From: a virus
Strand: one strand, 5' to 3'
DNA: 64,000 nt
Virus record (IMG/VR): IMGVR_UViG_3300009504_000946
Coordinates: 1 to 64,000 of that record
Of this stretch, positions 17,055 to 27,047 are shown one piece after another. Below the pieces are notes generated by a model, which did no database searches, was not told the DNA's origin, and saw only the letters and a list, made by a program, of their open reading frames with translations. The position numbers and the translations under genes were made by a program. The stretch's first letter is position 1; every line of letters begins with the position of its first letter.

Positions 17055-17816
17055 TTATTCTTCTTCTGATTTAAAAATCAATCTTATCATGCTGATGTCA
17101 TCTCTGTGGATTGTTTTGTACTTTGACTTAAGTACATTCACCTTCTTGGATAACATAATTTTATTATTGCACCACGTGTCATCTATCAATAAAAATTCCA
17201 CTGGGTCAACTTCCACTTCTGGTGTCTTAAAAGTAAGAATTCCATCTGTTGATATGCTTATGTCTTTTGGGTCAATGAATTTATTTACCTTAACATGCTC
17301 ATCATACCAGTGGTTGAAATAAGTTCTATCAAGTCCAAGGTCAACCAAGTCATAGGCGATGTAATCTGGCATATCCTTATATGTTGTTGGATGTGTGAAC
17401 TTAAACCTATCATTCTCCAATATGATTAAAGTTCCATCGCAATGAATTACTCCATCACCAACAGTTAGTGTTAGAGCCTCGCCATGAACCTTATCATATA
17501 TAAGCATTACAAAAGTAGCAAGCATGTCATTATCTTCCAGGTGAAGAGAAACTTTAATTTCGAATAACTTCTTAACAAAATTTTGAACAAAGTTCTTAGC
17601 TTTCTCCTCTATTGTATTTCCAGCCATTGCCCCCTCACCTATTATCTGCTTAAATATTTTTCCAAATAGTGATGATGCAAAGTGTGAGTCATTTCCTCCG
17701 CTGCACCCATCGAATACAACTCCAAGAAAATATCTACCTGAATCTCCAGTGTCTATGAAATCTTCACAGAAGATTGGGTGGTCTTCACCCTTACGAATAA
17801 CTGAATGAATTTTCAT
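17055..17816 (-). CDS. PP2C-type protein phosphatase
   Basis: 253 aa. Metal-binding motifs of PPM/PP2C phosphatases: FCEDF near residue 16, VVFDGCSGG near 33 (DGxxGG), LTVGDGV near 117, ISTDGI near 190, and HRDDISMI near the C-terminus. It should reverse phosphorylation by the neighbouring kinase. Confidence 0.85.
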   Translation of the reverse strand: MKIHSVIRKGEDHPIFCEDFIDTGDSGRYFLGVVFDGCSGGNDSHFASSLFGKIFKQIIGEGAMAGNTIEEKAKNFVQNFVKKLFEIKVSLHLEDNDMLATFVMLIYDKVHGEALTLTVGDGVIHCDGTLIILENDRFKFTHPTTYKDMPDYIAYDLVDLGLDRTYFNHWYDEHVKVNKFIDPKDISISTDGILTFKTPEVEVDPVEFLLIDDTWCNNKIMLSKKVNVLKSKYKTIHRDDISMIRLIFKSEEE

Positions 17817-18010
17817 CTTAAAACTTCATTTAAAAGATTAATTCCTATAGTTGCCCATGTACTTCTTCTTTCTCTAACTGGGATATAATGCGTTGAGTCA
17901 TTAATTCCAGGAACAAATAATAACATTCCAATTACAGTTAATACAAGAATTATAGATGCTACAATCCAAGCAAACAAAAGCCATGCTGCTTTTTCTTTAT
18001 TTTTATCCAT
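17813..18010 (-). CDS. small single-helix membrane protein
   Basis: 65 aa from the ATG at 18010. The helix WLLFAWIVASIILVLTVIGM spans about residues 10-30. Coupled by overlap to the PP2C gene, it may anchor the module at the membrane (inference). Confidence 0.55.
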   Translation of the reverse strand: MDKNKEKAAWLLFAWIVASIILVLTVIGMLLFVPGINDSTHYIPVRERRSTWATIGINLLNEVLR

Positions 18011-18215
18011 TATATTCAATATTTAATACCCACTGAAGAGTTTCGATTTCTTTCTTAAGAACTTCATACTCTGATTCTATTTTTAGAAAATCAGCCACAT
18101 AAACATCTTCTCCACTTTGCTTCTGCTCAATAGAAGAGAAATAGGCTTCCTCAGCCTGCTCAAACTCTGGAGTAAGCTCTGCAATTTTTTGTAATATTTC
18201 TTCTCTATTTTTCAT
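18003..18215 (-). CDS. small coiled-coil protein, 70 aa
   Basis: Not recognised. Glu/Gln-rich heptad-like sequence throughout. It begins just downstream of the terminator that closes the vWA transcript and overlaps the membrane-protein start. Confidence 0.5.
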   Translation of the reverse strand: MKNREEILQKIAELTPEFEQAEEAYFSSIEQKQSGEDVYVADFLKIESEYEVLKKEIETLQWVLNIEYNG

Positions 18216-18221
18216 TCTTCT

Positions 18222-18252
18222 AAAAAAAAGGAGGACTACACCGTCCTCCTTT
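18222..18252 (-). terminator. intrinsic terminator after the vWA gene
   Basis: 10-bp perfect inverted repeat AAAGGAGGAC / GTCCTCCTTT with a 6-nt loop, followed by eight T on the minus strand. Confidence 0.88.
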
Positions 18253-18276
18253 AGATATAGTACCTATAAAATTCTC

Positions 18277-18990
18277 TTAGAAGTTAGGGGTAGAGATAGC
18301 AGTGCCACCTCCACTTGCAGAAGATACAGAAGAAGAGATGAAATTAATCATTTTCTTGATGTCATCTGCACTATCAGCAATCGTTGCTACATTCTTAATC
18401 CCCATGTCTTCAGCAGCTTGCTTGAAGTATCCATCCATTCCTTGACCAATTCCAAAAAGAATTGCTTCAAAACTTGAGAAGTTTCTCTCCTCCTTAAGAA
18501 GATTTGTGATGATGTCCTTAACATCAGAAGGCCTGCATTTTGAGGCATTGTCATAACCATCAGTGATTACAAAAAGAAGAGTCTTGCAGTTTACACCTGC
18601 GCTCTCAAGACCATTTCTATAGTCAAGAGCATTTGTGAGAGCAACTTTTGTTCCTTCATAAAGAGCTGTCATTCCTCCGATAGATTTACTAAAATCAATG
18701 CTTGGAACCTGACTGATTGGTTGGAATCCACTTCTAACTTTTACATTAGATTCGAATTCAACAATTGATACGAATAATTTTTCAGAAACGTGAGACTTCT
18801 GCATTCTCTGCACAAACTCATTCATCCCCTTGTTTAATTCGTTTACATATCCACCCACTGAGCCTGATACATCAATGGCGAATACAGCATTAATTGTGTC
18901 TTCCACTTCTACATCCTCTGGATTAAAATTTCCGAAGTTGTAATCAAAGTCCACATTGTTATCGCTTTTATTTTGCGTAGCTGAGTCCAT
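18277..18990 (-). CDS. von Willebrand factor A domain protein (TerY-like)
   Basis: 237 aa. Complete MIDAS: VFAIDVSGSVGG (DxSxS) near residue 35, MTAL threonine near 95, and FVITDGYDNA aspartate near 135. C-terminal low-complexity Ser/Gly tail. With the adjacent kinase and PP2C this matches the TerY-P triad seen in tellurite-type stress clusters. It has its own terminator, so dosage may be controlled separately. Confidence 0.82.
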   Translation of the reverse strand: MDSATQNKSDNNVDFDYNFGNFNPEDVEVEDTINAVFAIDVSGSVGGYVNELNKGMNEFVQRMQKSHVSEKLFVSIVEFESNVKVRSGFQPISQVPSIDFSKSIGGMTALYEGTKVALTNALDYRNGLESAGVNCKTLLFVITDGYDNASKCRPSDVKDIITNLLKEERNFSSFEAILFGIGQGMDGYFKQAAEDMGIKNVATIADSADDIKKMINFISSSVSSASGGGTAISTPNF

Positions 18991-19015
18991 AATAATTTAT
19001 TTTTTTTGTTTATAT

Positions 19016-19044
19016 AAAAAACCTGGGGAACTATTCCCCAAGTT
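19016..19044 (-). terminator. intrinsic terminator after the nicotinamidase gene
   Basis: Stem TGGGGAA / TTCCCCA at 19024-19040 with a 3-nt loop, extended by AA/TT pairs after one mismatch. A T-run follows on the minus strand. Confidence 0.8.
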
Positions 19045-19051
19045 GATATTC

Positions 19052-19894
19052 TTATGCAGTAATTGGAGTACCTGACGTTACAGAAAGGTTTTCTTTAACT
19101 GTAGTTGAAAATCTAACCCCAAGAGCCTTAGCTTCATCATATATTGGTTGAGCAAGCTCACCAAATGTTGGAGTTGTCCCAGGTCCCATTGGCCCACCAG
19201 GAACGTCAGACATTGCATCAGTCAAGATAACAAACTTCTTAGCAAGGTTTGGAGCTTTTCTAACAACTTGCTTCAAAGTATTCGCAACACAATGTGATTG
19301 TGCTTGACCTGCAAGATAAACAACATCATACTTTTCAAGAGTTTGTTGAAGCTCAAGATTATACTGAGTCATCGGCATGTTTTTAATTGGAACCTGAGCC
19401 TCAAATGCACCGAAGTGTTCAGTATCTGGGTGTGTTCCCTTAGTTACGTAGCGAATTGAGTGACCCAATCTTGACCAAGTTTGAAGTGCTTGATTGATTT
19501 TGTCATCAATAGCATGACCAATTGTTCCAACAAGGCAGTGTTCTGGCCAAATTACGTGAACATACTCGCCTTCATCTTCAAGAGCTTGAAGATAGTCAAG
19601 GGCGTGCTGCGGTTTAACAGCACTCCACTTTCCACTATTTAAGTCAGCAACTGTGATTGCCGTAAATGGAGCTGGCCTGTTTCCGTCTTTATCTCTCCAG
19701 TATTCTGGATGAGCAATGTCATGGATTTGATGTGAGTCAAGAGTACAAGCAATGTAGTCAATTGACTTCTTGTTGTTCAAAATCCATTGAGATAATCTTT
19801 CGTTATCTTCTTGAGCTCCTGGTACGAATAAAGCGCCAGTTGGGCTGCAGAAGTCGTTTTGAGCATCAATAATCAAGAGTGCGATTTTTTTCAT
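19052..19894 (-). CDS. pncA: nicotinamidase / isochorismatase-family hydrolase
   Basis: 280 aa. Catalytic Asp in LLIIDAQNDFC near residue 10, metal-site histidine region DSHQIHDIAHPE near 53-62, and catalytic Cys in AGQAQSHCVAN near 203. The family deamidates nicotinamide to nicotinate for NAD salvage. It is longer than host PncA (about 210 aa). KptA and ART reactions elsewhere in the window release nicotinamide, so recycling is a sensible role (inference). Confidence 0.82.
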   Translation of the reverse strand: MKKIALLIIDAQNDFCSPTGALFVPGAQEDNERLSQWILNNKKSIDYIACTLDSHQIHDIAHPEYWRDKDGNRPAPFTAITVADLNSGKWSAVKPQHALDYLQALEDEGEYVHVIWPEHCLVGTIGHAIDDKINQALQTWSRLGHSIRYVTKGTHPDTEHFGAFEAQVPIKNMPMTQYNLELQQTLEKYDVVYLAGQAQSHCVANTLKQVVRKAPNLAKKFVILTDAMSDVPGGPMGPGTTPTFGELAQPIYDEAKALGVRFSTTVKENLSVTSGTPITA

Positions 19895-19931
19895 GATGTT
19901 TTATTTTATTTTATTTTACAAATTTACTTAC

Positions 19932-21014
19932 TTATTTTACCTTATCCAAATTTTTATTCTTCAAATCTCTTAATTGCTCAATTAATTTTTTTTCATCTTC
20001 CGAATATTCACCTGGAACTTCAAGAGCCAATTCTACTACATAATCTCCAAAAGCATTTTCATATCCAGGCCCTGGTTTTATTTGTGGAGGCAAGTTTAAA
20101 ATTGGCATACCACGACCCTTCATTCTATATGATTTTCCATTTTGAGTTCCTGGCTCAACCACAAAGGTAAGAAACTTACCCTCTACTGTTGGCACCTCTA
20201 TCTTTGTTCCAAGAACAAGGTCTTCATAGCTAATTTTATGTCTATGTAACAAAGAAGCGCCTCTTCTCTCAAATTTGTCATGCTTTAACTCTTCAATTAT
20301 AAAGACAACATCTCCACGGTCTGCTCCACTTACCCTTGAGTAATGTCCTTTCCCTTCTGCGGCTATACTTTGACCATGCTCAACCCCTCGTGGGAAGGTT
20401 ACGACAGCATTTTCATTTTCTATTTCCACCCCACTCCCATGACAAGTTGTGCAAGATTCAATAATCACCCTTCCAGTACCAGAACATTTACTACAAGTAG
20501 AAGTTCTTTGCATAAAGTGAGCACCAGCTCTCAGTATTTTAGTTTCCTGTCCACTACCACCGCAAGTTGTACACGTATGAAATGCTGTTCCATTTTTGGC
20601 TCCATTTCCAGTGCAACTTGAACAGATTTTCTGAACAGCATATGAAACCTCTTTGTCACATCCATTATAACACTCCTCAAGAGTTAGAGATATTTTTACG
20701 TGAGCGTTTTTTCCTTTTGCAGCCTGTCTGCCAAATTCATTCATAAAATGCTCATAGTGACTTCCAAATCCACCATAACCTCCAGAAGCAGCCTTATCCC
20801 AATCGTGGCCATATTTATTATACAGCTTTCTTTTTTCTGGGTCACTCAACACATCATTAGCCTCGTTGATTTCCTTAAACTTTTCTTCAGCCTCTTTATT
20901 GTCTGGATTTTTATCAGGATGATATTTCATAGCCATCTTACGATACGCCTTCTTGATTTCATCATCAGAAGCCCCACTTTGCAGTCCTAATATTTCGTAA
21001 TAATCTCTTTTCAT
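19932..21014 (-). CDS. dnaJ: DnaJ-type chaperone
   Basis: 360 aa with the full class A layout: J domain with HPD (YHPDKNPDN) at about 5-70, a short Gly-rich linker, four zinc-finger repeats ([32 protein letters not shown]) at about 132-195, then the substrate-binding C-terminus. Presumably recruits host DnaK. It overlaps the Pnkp stop by one base. Confidence 0.92.
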   Translation of the reverse strand: MKRDYYEILGLQSGASDDEIKKAYRKMAMKYHPDKNPDNKEAEEKFKEINEANDVLSDPEKRKLYNKYGHDWDKAASGGYGGFGSHYEHFMNEFGRQAAKGKNAHVKISLTLEECYNGCDKEVSYAVQKICSSCTGNGAKNGTAFHTCTTCGGSGQETKILRAGAHFMQRTSTCSKCSGTGRVIIESCTTCHGSGVEIENENAVVTFPRGVEHGQSIAAEGKGHYSRVSGADRGDVVFIIEELKHDKFERRGASLLHRHKISYEDLVLGTKIEVPTVEGKFLTFVVEPGTQNGKSYRMKGRGMPILNLPPQIKPGPGYENAFGDYVVELALEVPGEYSEDEKKLIEQLRDLKNKNLDKVK

Positions 21015-23698
21015 TATAATCTTGGGTCAAGTTCTTTTTCATTTCTCTCTTCAAGGACCATTTCTCCATAAGCCTGGATAAAATGCTCATTTTCCTTGTT
21101 AATTAAATTATATGGAATTTCAAGGATTCTCTTTCCTATTTCCCACTCCTTTACAGAAACCTCAAGTTTTCTCTTAATTCTCTTTCTTTGAATTAATTTT
21201 GTGAACTTGGATTCAATTTGATAATCTGGGCCATAAACAATGGTTAAGTATCTTGGGTTACGAACTTTAATTGAGGGGGCCACGCCTTTAACATAAACAG
21301 TTAGGGGCTTAAGCATAATTCCCTCCATCTCATCAATCAATGTGGTCTTGTCATAAAAAGTCTTAAGCAATTCTATGTCCTCCTGATTGTTAACGTCAAC
21401 AACAAGATAGTTATCTGAATTAATTCCCTTGTAGATGTCCTCGTTTGACTCATTGAAAAACAGTTTCTCTGTTCCATCCTCGAACACCTCTTTCAAAATA
21501 GAAAATGGTTTAAAGTAAACGTCTCCATCTGCACCATATAGCTCAATTTGACGTGAGTATATTTTTGTAAGGGCTTCAAGTTCATCAATACCTGGAAATT
21601 CTCTCACATAATCTTTTATACATCTAAACGTTCTCTCATTATTAGAGCCAATCAAATCGGATAAGTCTTTTTTTGAAGTCTTATTGGAGATTTTTTCAAA
21701 ATCACAATCCTTATATGGACCATTGTAAACATTTTCTAAAGCTTTATCAAACCCTGTTGTCTTCAAAAACTCTATTTCACTTGAGATAGCCTTGTCAACA
21801 GTTACGAAACTACTTTCAATTAACCCTCGCCCAATTGCTGACCAAGGAAGAAGTTCTGCATCTAAAATTATTAGCTCAGTATTCTTACTAAAAGCTTCCT
21901 TGATATATGGCAAGTCATATAGTGGCTTGTAAGCCTCTGTTAAGTCAACCTGTGTTTCCTTGATGATGTGGCCACCTCTTGATGTTGTATAATTCTTCTC
22001 TGGGTTCTTAAAAAGATATATATTGGCTCTTGAACCCATATACTTAGGTTGAGCAATAATTTTTTCAACACCCTTCCTTCTAAAATACTCTATACCTTGT
22101 TCGAGAGACTCAAGCTGACTATCAGCAAGTATAATATTCTTATCCTCATCCTTAGCTAATAATTTATCAGCTGGGCACACAGTTCCAGAAATAAAATTTA
22201 CCTTATTTTCTGCAGCCGTAAGTATTCTATCCCTTTCACGTCCCTCAAGTGTGTCAATAGATATTTTTGCTATTGGAGCCGCAAAAAACTCTTCAAGATT
22301 CTTCTTAACAATTTTTTCATTATCGTGAGCAGAAATCTTATTCACAAAATGACGACCACTGCTATTGATATTTATAGAGGTTAAGTGACCACCGCTAACA
22401 GCTCCAGAGTCAATGTTTATTTTATTGTACAGCTTGGACATTCCCTTGCTCGACACATGACCGAATAAGTGAATTGGCAGAGACCTGCTTGCTTGGTCTC
22501 TAAAAAACTTAAAGAATTTTGACTTAGCAGCCATATAATCTTGAGGATTGCCAAATTCTATTTCTTTTGGATATACGATTGTTCTCTGATTTCTTTCTGA
22601 TACTGAACCGAGTTTTCCAAGATACTTTTGGTCACAAGGCGCATGAGTAACAATAAAGTCTTCATGCTTTAAAAAAGGCTTCATAGATTCACAAACTACA
22701 AAGAATTTCTCTTTTAGCTCCTCATTAGATTCAAACAACTTGATGCTATCGAAATAAGTATCAATTACATCTTGTGGCGGAAGGTCCTTCGTGGGTATAT
22801 CGCCCTTGAGGTATCTGTATACGAAATTTTCATGATTACCCTTTACTACATAAAATAAGTCAAGGTTATTATAGACAAGCTCAATAACACCACCCACATC
22901 ATAACCTTTATCAACAAGGTCACCAACAAGGATAATTCTCTTATTTTCTTCTACGTGTGATATTTTCCCATCCTTAATCTCAAATCCATTTCTATCAAGA
23001 AGAGCCAAAAACTCTTCATAACAACCATGGATGTCACCGATGGTGGTATAATCAAATTCTGAACTTAACAAGCATTCTTGATATTGCTCGTGGTTAATAA
23101 CATTTATCTCATAGTCCTCAACATCATGAGACTTAACTCTGTAAATGTCCTGGAAGGTTTTCTTACTAATCTCACGCATTACAGTATCTCTCATATACTC
23201 AAGCTGGCGAGATGTAACAGCCTTACTTTCTTCATCACCAATAAATCGGTAATAAGGCTCCCTACCCTTGTAATCAAACATAATTACAACAAGATTGTAA
23301 TTATTATCATCTGCAATATTTTTAATGCTGTCACGAAATTCTTTGCTAAGACCAGTTGTGTCAACAATAACAAAATCAGTGTTGATTGGATATGAAGTCA
23401 GGGCCCTAACTCTTGCATCAAGAAGGTTAAAGGCTTGCTTGCTGGCATACATCATCTTTGGGTCTTTTTTAGATAGATTCATGTCACCAAGAAGTTCTCT
23501 TCTAATTTCATCAGAACTAACATGAGAAACAGATGCATTCCCAAGTGCATTAATAGATGGCAATATTCTGTTCTCAGCAAAATATGTCTTTCCACAGCCA
23601 CTTGGACCAACCATTAAAATAATAGTATGCAACCTTAAGTCAATTGTAACAATATCTTTCCCAGTTAAGGCTTCTTTATTTAAAGTTTGATTCTGCAT
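21014..23698 (-). CDS. pnkp: polynucleotide kinase-phosphatase-ligase (Pnkp), RNA repair
   Basis: 894 aa from the ATG at 23698. Kinase: P-loop [10 protein letters not shown] at about 31-40. Binuclear phosphatase: [11 protein letters not shown] near 225, [16 protein letters not shown]. Ligase/adenylyltransferase: motif [13 protein letters not shown] near 545 with later E/K motifs. This is the complete bacterial Pnkp that heals and seals broken tRNA with Hen1. The upstream TTG-initiated extension overlaps the promoter, so I reject it. The Hen1 gene precedes it. Confidence 0.9.
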   Translation of the reverse strand: MQNQTLNKEALTGKDIVTIDLRLHTIILMVGPSGCGKTYFAENRILPSINALGNASVSHVSSDEIRRELLGDMNLSKKDPKMMYASKQAFNLLDARVRALTSYPINTDFVIVDTTGLSKEFRDSIKNIADDNNYNLVVIMFDYKGREPYYRFIGDEESKAVTSRQLEYMRDTVMREISKKTFQDIYRVKSHDVEDYEINVINHEQYQECLLSSEFDYTTIGDIHGCYEEFLALLDRNGFEIKDGKISHVEENKRIILVGDLVDKGYDVGGVIELVYNNLDLFYVVKGNHENFVYRYLKGDIPTKDLPPQDVIDTYFDSIKLFESNEELKEKFFVVCESMKPFLKHEDFIVTHAPCDQKYLGKLGSVSERNQRTIVYPKEIEFGNPQDYMAAKSKFFKFFRDQASRSLPIHLFGHVSSKGMSKLYNKINIDSGAVSGGHLTSININSSGRHFVNKISAHDNEKIVKKNLEEFFAAPIAKISIDTLEGRERDRILTAAENKVNFISGTVCPADKLLAKDEDKNIILADSQLESLEQGIEYFRRKGVEKIIAQPKYMGSRANIYLFKNPEKNYTTSRGGHIIKETQVDLTEAYKPLYDLPYIKEAFSKNTELIILDAELLPWSAIGRGLIESSFVTVDKAISSEIEFLKTTGFDKALENVYNGPYKDCDFEKISNKTSKKDLSDLIGSNNERTFRCIKDYVREFPGIDELEALTKIYSRQIELYGADGDVYFKPFSILKEVFEDGTEKLFFNESNEDIYKGINSDNYLVVDVNNQEDIELLKTFYDKTTLIDEMEGIMLKPLTVYVKGVAPSIKVRNPRYLTIVYGPDYQIESKFTKLIQRKRIKRKLEVSVKEWEIGKRILEIPYNLINKENEHFIQAYGEMVLEERNEKELDPRL

Positions 23699-23705
23699 AT
23701 AATTC

Positions 23706-23733
23706 TTATACGTTAATTTCAAAAAAATGTTTA
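23706..23733 (-). promoter_or_regulatory. phage promoter motif GAAACA-N15-CGTATAA (TAAACA variant)
   Basis: TAAACA at 23733-23728, 15 nt, then CGTATAA at 23712-23706. The pnkp ATG starts 7 nt further on. It gives pnkp its own transcript, separate from hen1. Confidence 0.75.
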
Positions 23734-25062
23734 ATTAAATTTGATAATAATTCCCTGACTCGGAGTAATGCCATCAACGACATCTCCAATGCCAAACCAT
23801 TGACTTGAATATTGCTTGCTACTTTTCCCAAGACAATCACTCATGAATTTTTGAAACTCAATGTTATCCCACTCGAAATCGTGGTCATCGTGACGCATTC
23901 CAGTCATGAAGTAATTTGCATTAAATCTCACATCAGGAGTTGTCACAATAAGGCTATTGATATTGGGAATTTTCAAAATAGCTTCAATTAATTCAGCAGC
24001 AGCTTCTGGTTGCATGTGCTCAATTACTTCAGTACACACAACATCAGTTGGGACCACTTCTTCTGTGGTAAATTTTTCTGATTGCAATAGTTCATCAATC
24101 GTCTTGAAAAAATGTACATTTTTCAAACCCTTATTCTTAACTCTACGCTCTGCATCAGCACGAACCTCATCATCAATATCAATGGCAAAATAGTCATTAC
24201 CCTTCATGTACTTACTAAATCTGGTAATATACTTTCCTTCACCACATCCAACATCAACTATGTCATTTTTGAAATCGAGTCTTTCCTCGATTGCCATCTG
24301 GCGAGCTTGCCATGTATCACCAAATGTCATCTCTATATTGGACTTTATATTCTTAGAAAGCTCATCCTTAATAACTCCAAAACCTTCAATATTTCTATTA
24401 AATGTGTTCATACCCCTAATGAATCGAATCTTAAATAGGTATCTCAAGAAATATGGAGCATCAATAACATTCATACATCGAATGTATTTAGCTATGTTGT
24501 CATCTCCAATGAAATTTGGCTCATTATTTACAATAGCATTAAATATTCCAAATAGGCTTGCAAAATTCAATAATTCAAATATTGTTTTATTTGTCGTTAT
24601 TGTGATTTGATAATTATTTCTGTTAATTAGCTTTGCATCAACTTTATATTCTGGGAAATAATCTTCAAAAGCAGCAATGTACCTTTCGTTCTTGATGTGA
24701 ATCATGTTAATAAAGAATGAGCTCATCTTTCCTTCTGATTCTTTTATATCCCCGTTTGGAGTCGAAAATTCAGGTGACTTAAATGCACTTCTGAACATTT
24801 CATCAATTGCACTAACAACAAATGACGCAGAATTATATCTGGTTTCATTTAGATATTCAAACTCTTCTCCTTCATATGCTGGAAAAGACACTTCGTCACT
24901 CCCATCTTTAAAAAAAATGTTGTATGAGCTTTCATCACCTTCTGTAAAGTATCCAAAAACAATACCCTTCCTAAGATTCTTAGCAGATAAACCACTCTTT
25001 GGATTCTTGCTTATGATATATGAGAACATTGGGTTCTCACTCTTAAGTTGTATAATACTCAT
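23731..25062 (-). CDS. hen1: Hen1 RNA 2'-O-methyltransferase (RNA repair partner of Pnkp)
   Basis: 443 aa. N-terminal ~220 residues match the Pnkp-ligase-associating Hen1 region. The C-terminal methyltransferase has DVGCGEGKYITRF near 273 (SAM site), CTEVIEHM near 350 and the RHDDHDFEW metal-binding motif near 397. Hen1 methylates the repair junction so that it cannot be re-cut by the same ribotoxin. It lies directly upstream of pnkp, as in bacterial Pnkp/Hen1 cassettes. Confidence 0.9.
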   Translation of the reverse strand: MSIIQLKSENPMFSYIISKNPKSGLSAKNLRKGIVFGYFTEGDESSYNIFFKDGSDEVSFPAYEGEEFEYLNETRYNSASFVVSAIDEMFRSAFKSPEFSTPNGDIKESEGKMSSFFINMIHIKNERYIAAFEDYFPEYKVDAKLINRNNYQITITTNKTIFELLNFASLFGIFNAIVNNEPNFIGDDNIAKYIRCMNVIDAPYFLRYLFKIRFIRGMNTFNRNIEGFGVIKDELSKNIKSNIEMTFGDTWQARQMAIEERLDFKNDIVDVGCGEGKYITRFSKYMKGNDYFAIDIDDEVRADAERRVKNKGLKNVHFFKTIDELLQSEKFTTEEVVPTDVVCTEVIEHMQPEAAAELIEAILKIPNINSLIVTTPDVRFNANYFMTGMRHDDHDFEWDNIEFQKFMSDCLGKSSKQYSSQWFGIGDVVDGITPSQGIIIKFN

Positions 25063-25544
25063 ATTTTACCTTGTTTAAAATTTTCTATTTGCTCTGACGT
25101 ATAATTAAATCTCCTAAGTACTGGCTCCCAGTATTCATAATAACCAGCCTCAAATTCATCAATTGTAATAAATTTTGGAAGGCCATTAGAATCAAAAACT
25201 TGTATGAGATGAAATGATTCATTTTTTGATAGGTCCCTAAGAATGCTTATTGTTGAGTCTTTGTCTTCTATGTTAAATGGTGCTTCTGGAATCAACTCTA
25301 TATATGTTGTTGACCTACTGACCTTTTTTTTAAAAGCCTGGTCATATAAGTTGAACATCTCTTCTGACTCCTTATCCATGAAATTGACTAAATATTCAAG
25401 CACCTGCTCAGTTGTCATGTCAGCAATTCCAGGTTGAGAAATTAAATTATTAATTTTAGCCCTCGTAATTCTGGCTGCAGATGAAAATGAAGCAATAGAT
25501 GTCATTGCTTTGTCAATCAGATAATCTTTTTCTATAGAGTCCAT
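25059..25544 (-). CDS. hypothetical protein, 161 aa, heads the RNA-repair operon
   Basis: Not recognised. Helical N-terminus with a TTEQVLEYLVNFMDKESEEM segment, acidic overall. It overlaps hen1 by 4 nt and starts 8 nt after the CGTATAA box, with GGGGTGAT between, which could serve as a short ribosome-binding site. Confidence 0.55.
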   Translation of the reverse strand: MDSIEKDYLIDKAMTSIASFSSAARITRAKINNLISQPGIADMTTEQVLEYLVNFMDKESEEMFNLYDQAFKKKVSRSTTYIELIPEAPFNIEDKDSTISILRDLSKNESFHLIQVFDSNGLPKFITIDEFEAGYYEYWEPVLRRFNYTSEQIENFKQGKI

Positions 25545-25552
25545 ATCACCCC

Positions 25553-25580
25553 TTATACGTATATTAGAATTAAATGTTAC
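25553..25580 (-). promoter_or_regulatory. phage promoter motif GAAACA-N15-CGTATAA (GTAACA variant)
   Basis: GTAACA at 25580-25575, 15 nt, CGTATAA at 25559-25553. Drives the 161-aa gene, hen1 and possibly pnkp. Confidence 0.78.
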
Positions 25581-25589
25581 AATGCCACA

Positions 25590-26348
25590 TCACTTAGATG
25601 GTGTTGTCTTGTTTATGATTCTTGTGACATTATTATGCAGGTCTACTTCACTATACATCTTATCAACATATTCGATGTTTTTTTCATGTTCTTTTTTAAA
25701 CTCTTCTCTGTTGTTATATTTTGGATTTTCCATGAGAGGAATAAAAGTCTTCTGAAGTATTCTCGCTATGTTATAGGCATCATCTCCGCCTCGATGAGCT
25801 GTTCCCTCAAAATCCATCCCAAGTTTATCGAGAGCTTGTGCAACCCCAAGGTCTGTCTTGATTCCAAATGCGAAGCTAAATAGCGGTTTCATATTTATGT
25901 GAGTTCTTCCAAATGGATTTCTAATCCCCTTCAACTCACAATTGGATGCAATGATATTTTTATCATACTCACCCCAACTTAACCAAATTCTATCTCTTGA
26001 CTTATACTTAGTTTCAAGTATCTCACACGCCTCAGCAAAAGAAACACCATGTTCATCAACAAATTCCTGGGTTATTGTTGTAAGTCCTGTACAAAAATCT
26101 GAAATCTCTGAAAAATCAGGCTTAACTATGATTGTGTCTCTAAGTCTAATTTCCTTTGTAACATAGTCAACACCAGATATTCCTATCTCAATAATTTCAT
26201 TGTGCATTCCATCTGGAGTCTTCTTATTCCAGCATGTAGCTTCGAAGTCAATAACCAAAGCAATGTCTCTGCTCATTTTCCCTCTCTTACTTGTTGTTTT
26301 TTTACCTCTTCTACTAAAGTGGTTTCTATTGTCTTTTTCTGTGTTCAT
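25590..26348 (-). CDS. DEDDh 3'-5' exonuclease (ERI1/KapD-like)
   Basis: 252 aa. Exo I VIDFEATCWN near residue 33, Exo II in WGEYDKNII near 125, Exo III HRGGDDAYN (H..D) near 190. The order and DFEATCW form resemble the ERI1/KapD RNA exonucleases rather than polymerase proofreading subunits. The first ~25 residues are basic and poorly conserved, and an alternative start lies at MSRDIALV. RNA 3'-end trimming before repair is an attractive guess. Confidence 0.8.
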   Translation of the reverse strand: MNTEKDNRNHFSRRGKKTTSKRGKMSRDIALVIDFEATCWNKKTPDGMHNEIIEIGISGVDYVTKEIRLRDTIIVKPDFSEISDFCTGLTTITQEFVDEHGVSFAEACEILETKYKSRDRIWLSWGEYDKNIIASNCELKGIRNPFGRTHINMKPLFSFAFGIKTDLGVAQALDKLGMDFEGTAHRGGDDAYNIARILQKTFIPLMENPKYNNREEFKKEHEKNIEYVDKMYSEVDLHNNVTRIINKTTPSK

Positions 26349-26505
26349 TTTTACTTGAATTAATTAGAGTATCAATGAATTTTGTATTCATTTTATTATC
26401 TTCCACTTCTATATCAACAGGTTTATTATAAAAAAAAGATAATATAAACAAAGTTGATATTCCGATTCCCATCATTACTAAAGAAAATATAATTACCTTT
26501 TTCAT
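26326..26505 (-). CDS. small membrane-anchored protein, 59 aa
   Basis: ATG at 26505 inside the kptA stop (ATGA overlap), stop TAG at 26326. Starts MKKVIIFSLVMMGIGISTLF, an N-terminal membrane helix, followed by an acidic-to-basic tail. It overlaps the exonuclease start by 23 nt. Coding status is supported by tight coupling and length without stops, but no family is recognised. Confidence 0.45.
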   Translation of the reverse strand: MKKVIIFSLVMMGIGISTLFILSFFYNKPVDIEVEDNKMNTKFIDTLINSSKNEHRKRQ

Positions 26506-27047
26506 TCTTGTTTTTTTATATATTTTACTGGAACCTCGTCTGTCAGATAAACTCCATTCTCTGACTTATAAATTTTATATCCATCAGCTCTCATCCTCAT
26601 GGCTTCGACCTCAAGTATTGTGAACTTACCCCTTCTTGAACCAACGATAGCCGCAGTCTCCTTATCTGGAGACAAATGTACGTGATGGCGTGACATTTTT
26701 TTGAGTCCTTCTCTCATTATTATGTCAACAACACCGACTGGAGCTCCATGATATAAAATCTGAGGAGGTATTACCTCATCAAGTTTAAGGTCAACCGAAA
26801 CTGAGTGTCCCTGGTTTGCTCTTATCATAATCAAGTCTTCGCTTATTGAAAACCTCTTCTTATCATTGTTGTTAACGACATATTTTAAGTCATCAAAATC
26901 AAAATCAATCTTAGACTTTGCATTTTCAATCAAAATGTCAATATTTGTCCACCCACCCTCATTTAGCTCAATTCCAATTTGTTCAGGATTGTGACGAAGC
27001 CAATACGAGAGTGACTTGCTAATTTTTTTTTCTCTATTTTCGTTCAT
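26502..27047 (-). CDS. kptA: RNA 2'-phosphotransferase KptA/Tpt1
   Basis: Removes a 2'-phosphate from a repaired RNA splice junction using NAD+, releasing nicotinamide and ADP-ribose 1'',2''-cyclic phosphate. 181 aa with the family sequence SKSLSYWLRHNPEQIGI (R-H catalytic) near residue 10, YHGAPVGVVDIIMREGL near 98 and HHVHLSPDKETA near 121. It sits next to a NadR-like gene and 1.4 kb from the Pnkp/Hen1 run. Confidence 0.9.
   Translation of the reverse strand: MNENREKKISKSLSYWLRHNPEQIGIELNEGGWTNIDILIENAKSKIDFDFDDLKYVVNNNDKKRFSISEDLIMIRANQGHSVSVDLKLDEVIPPQILYHGAPVGVVDIIMREGLKKMSRHHVHLSPDKETAAIVGSRRGKFTILEVEAMRMRADGYKIYKSENGVYLTDEVPVKYIKKQE

Noticed and set aside
23699-23722. TTG start giving Pnkp eight more residues
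   Set aside because: It overlaps the conserved promoter CGTATAA; the ATG at 23698 follows it directly.
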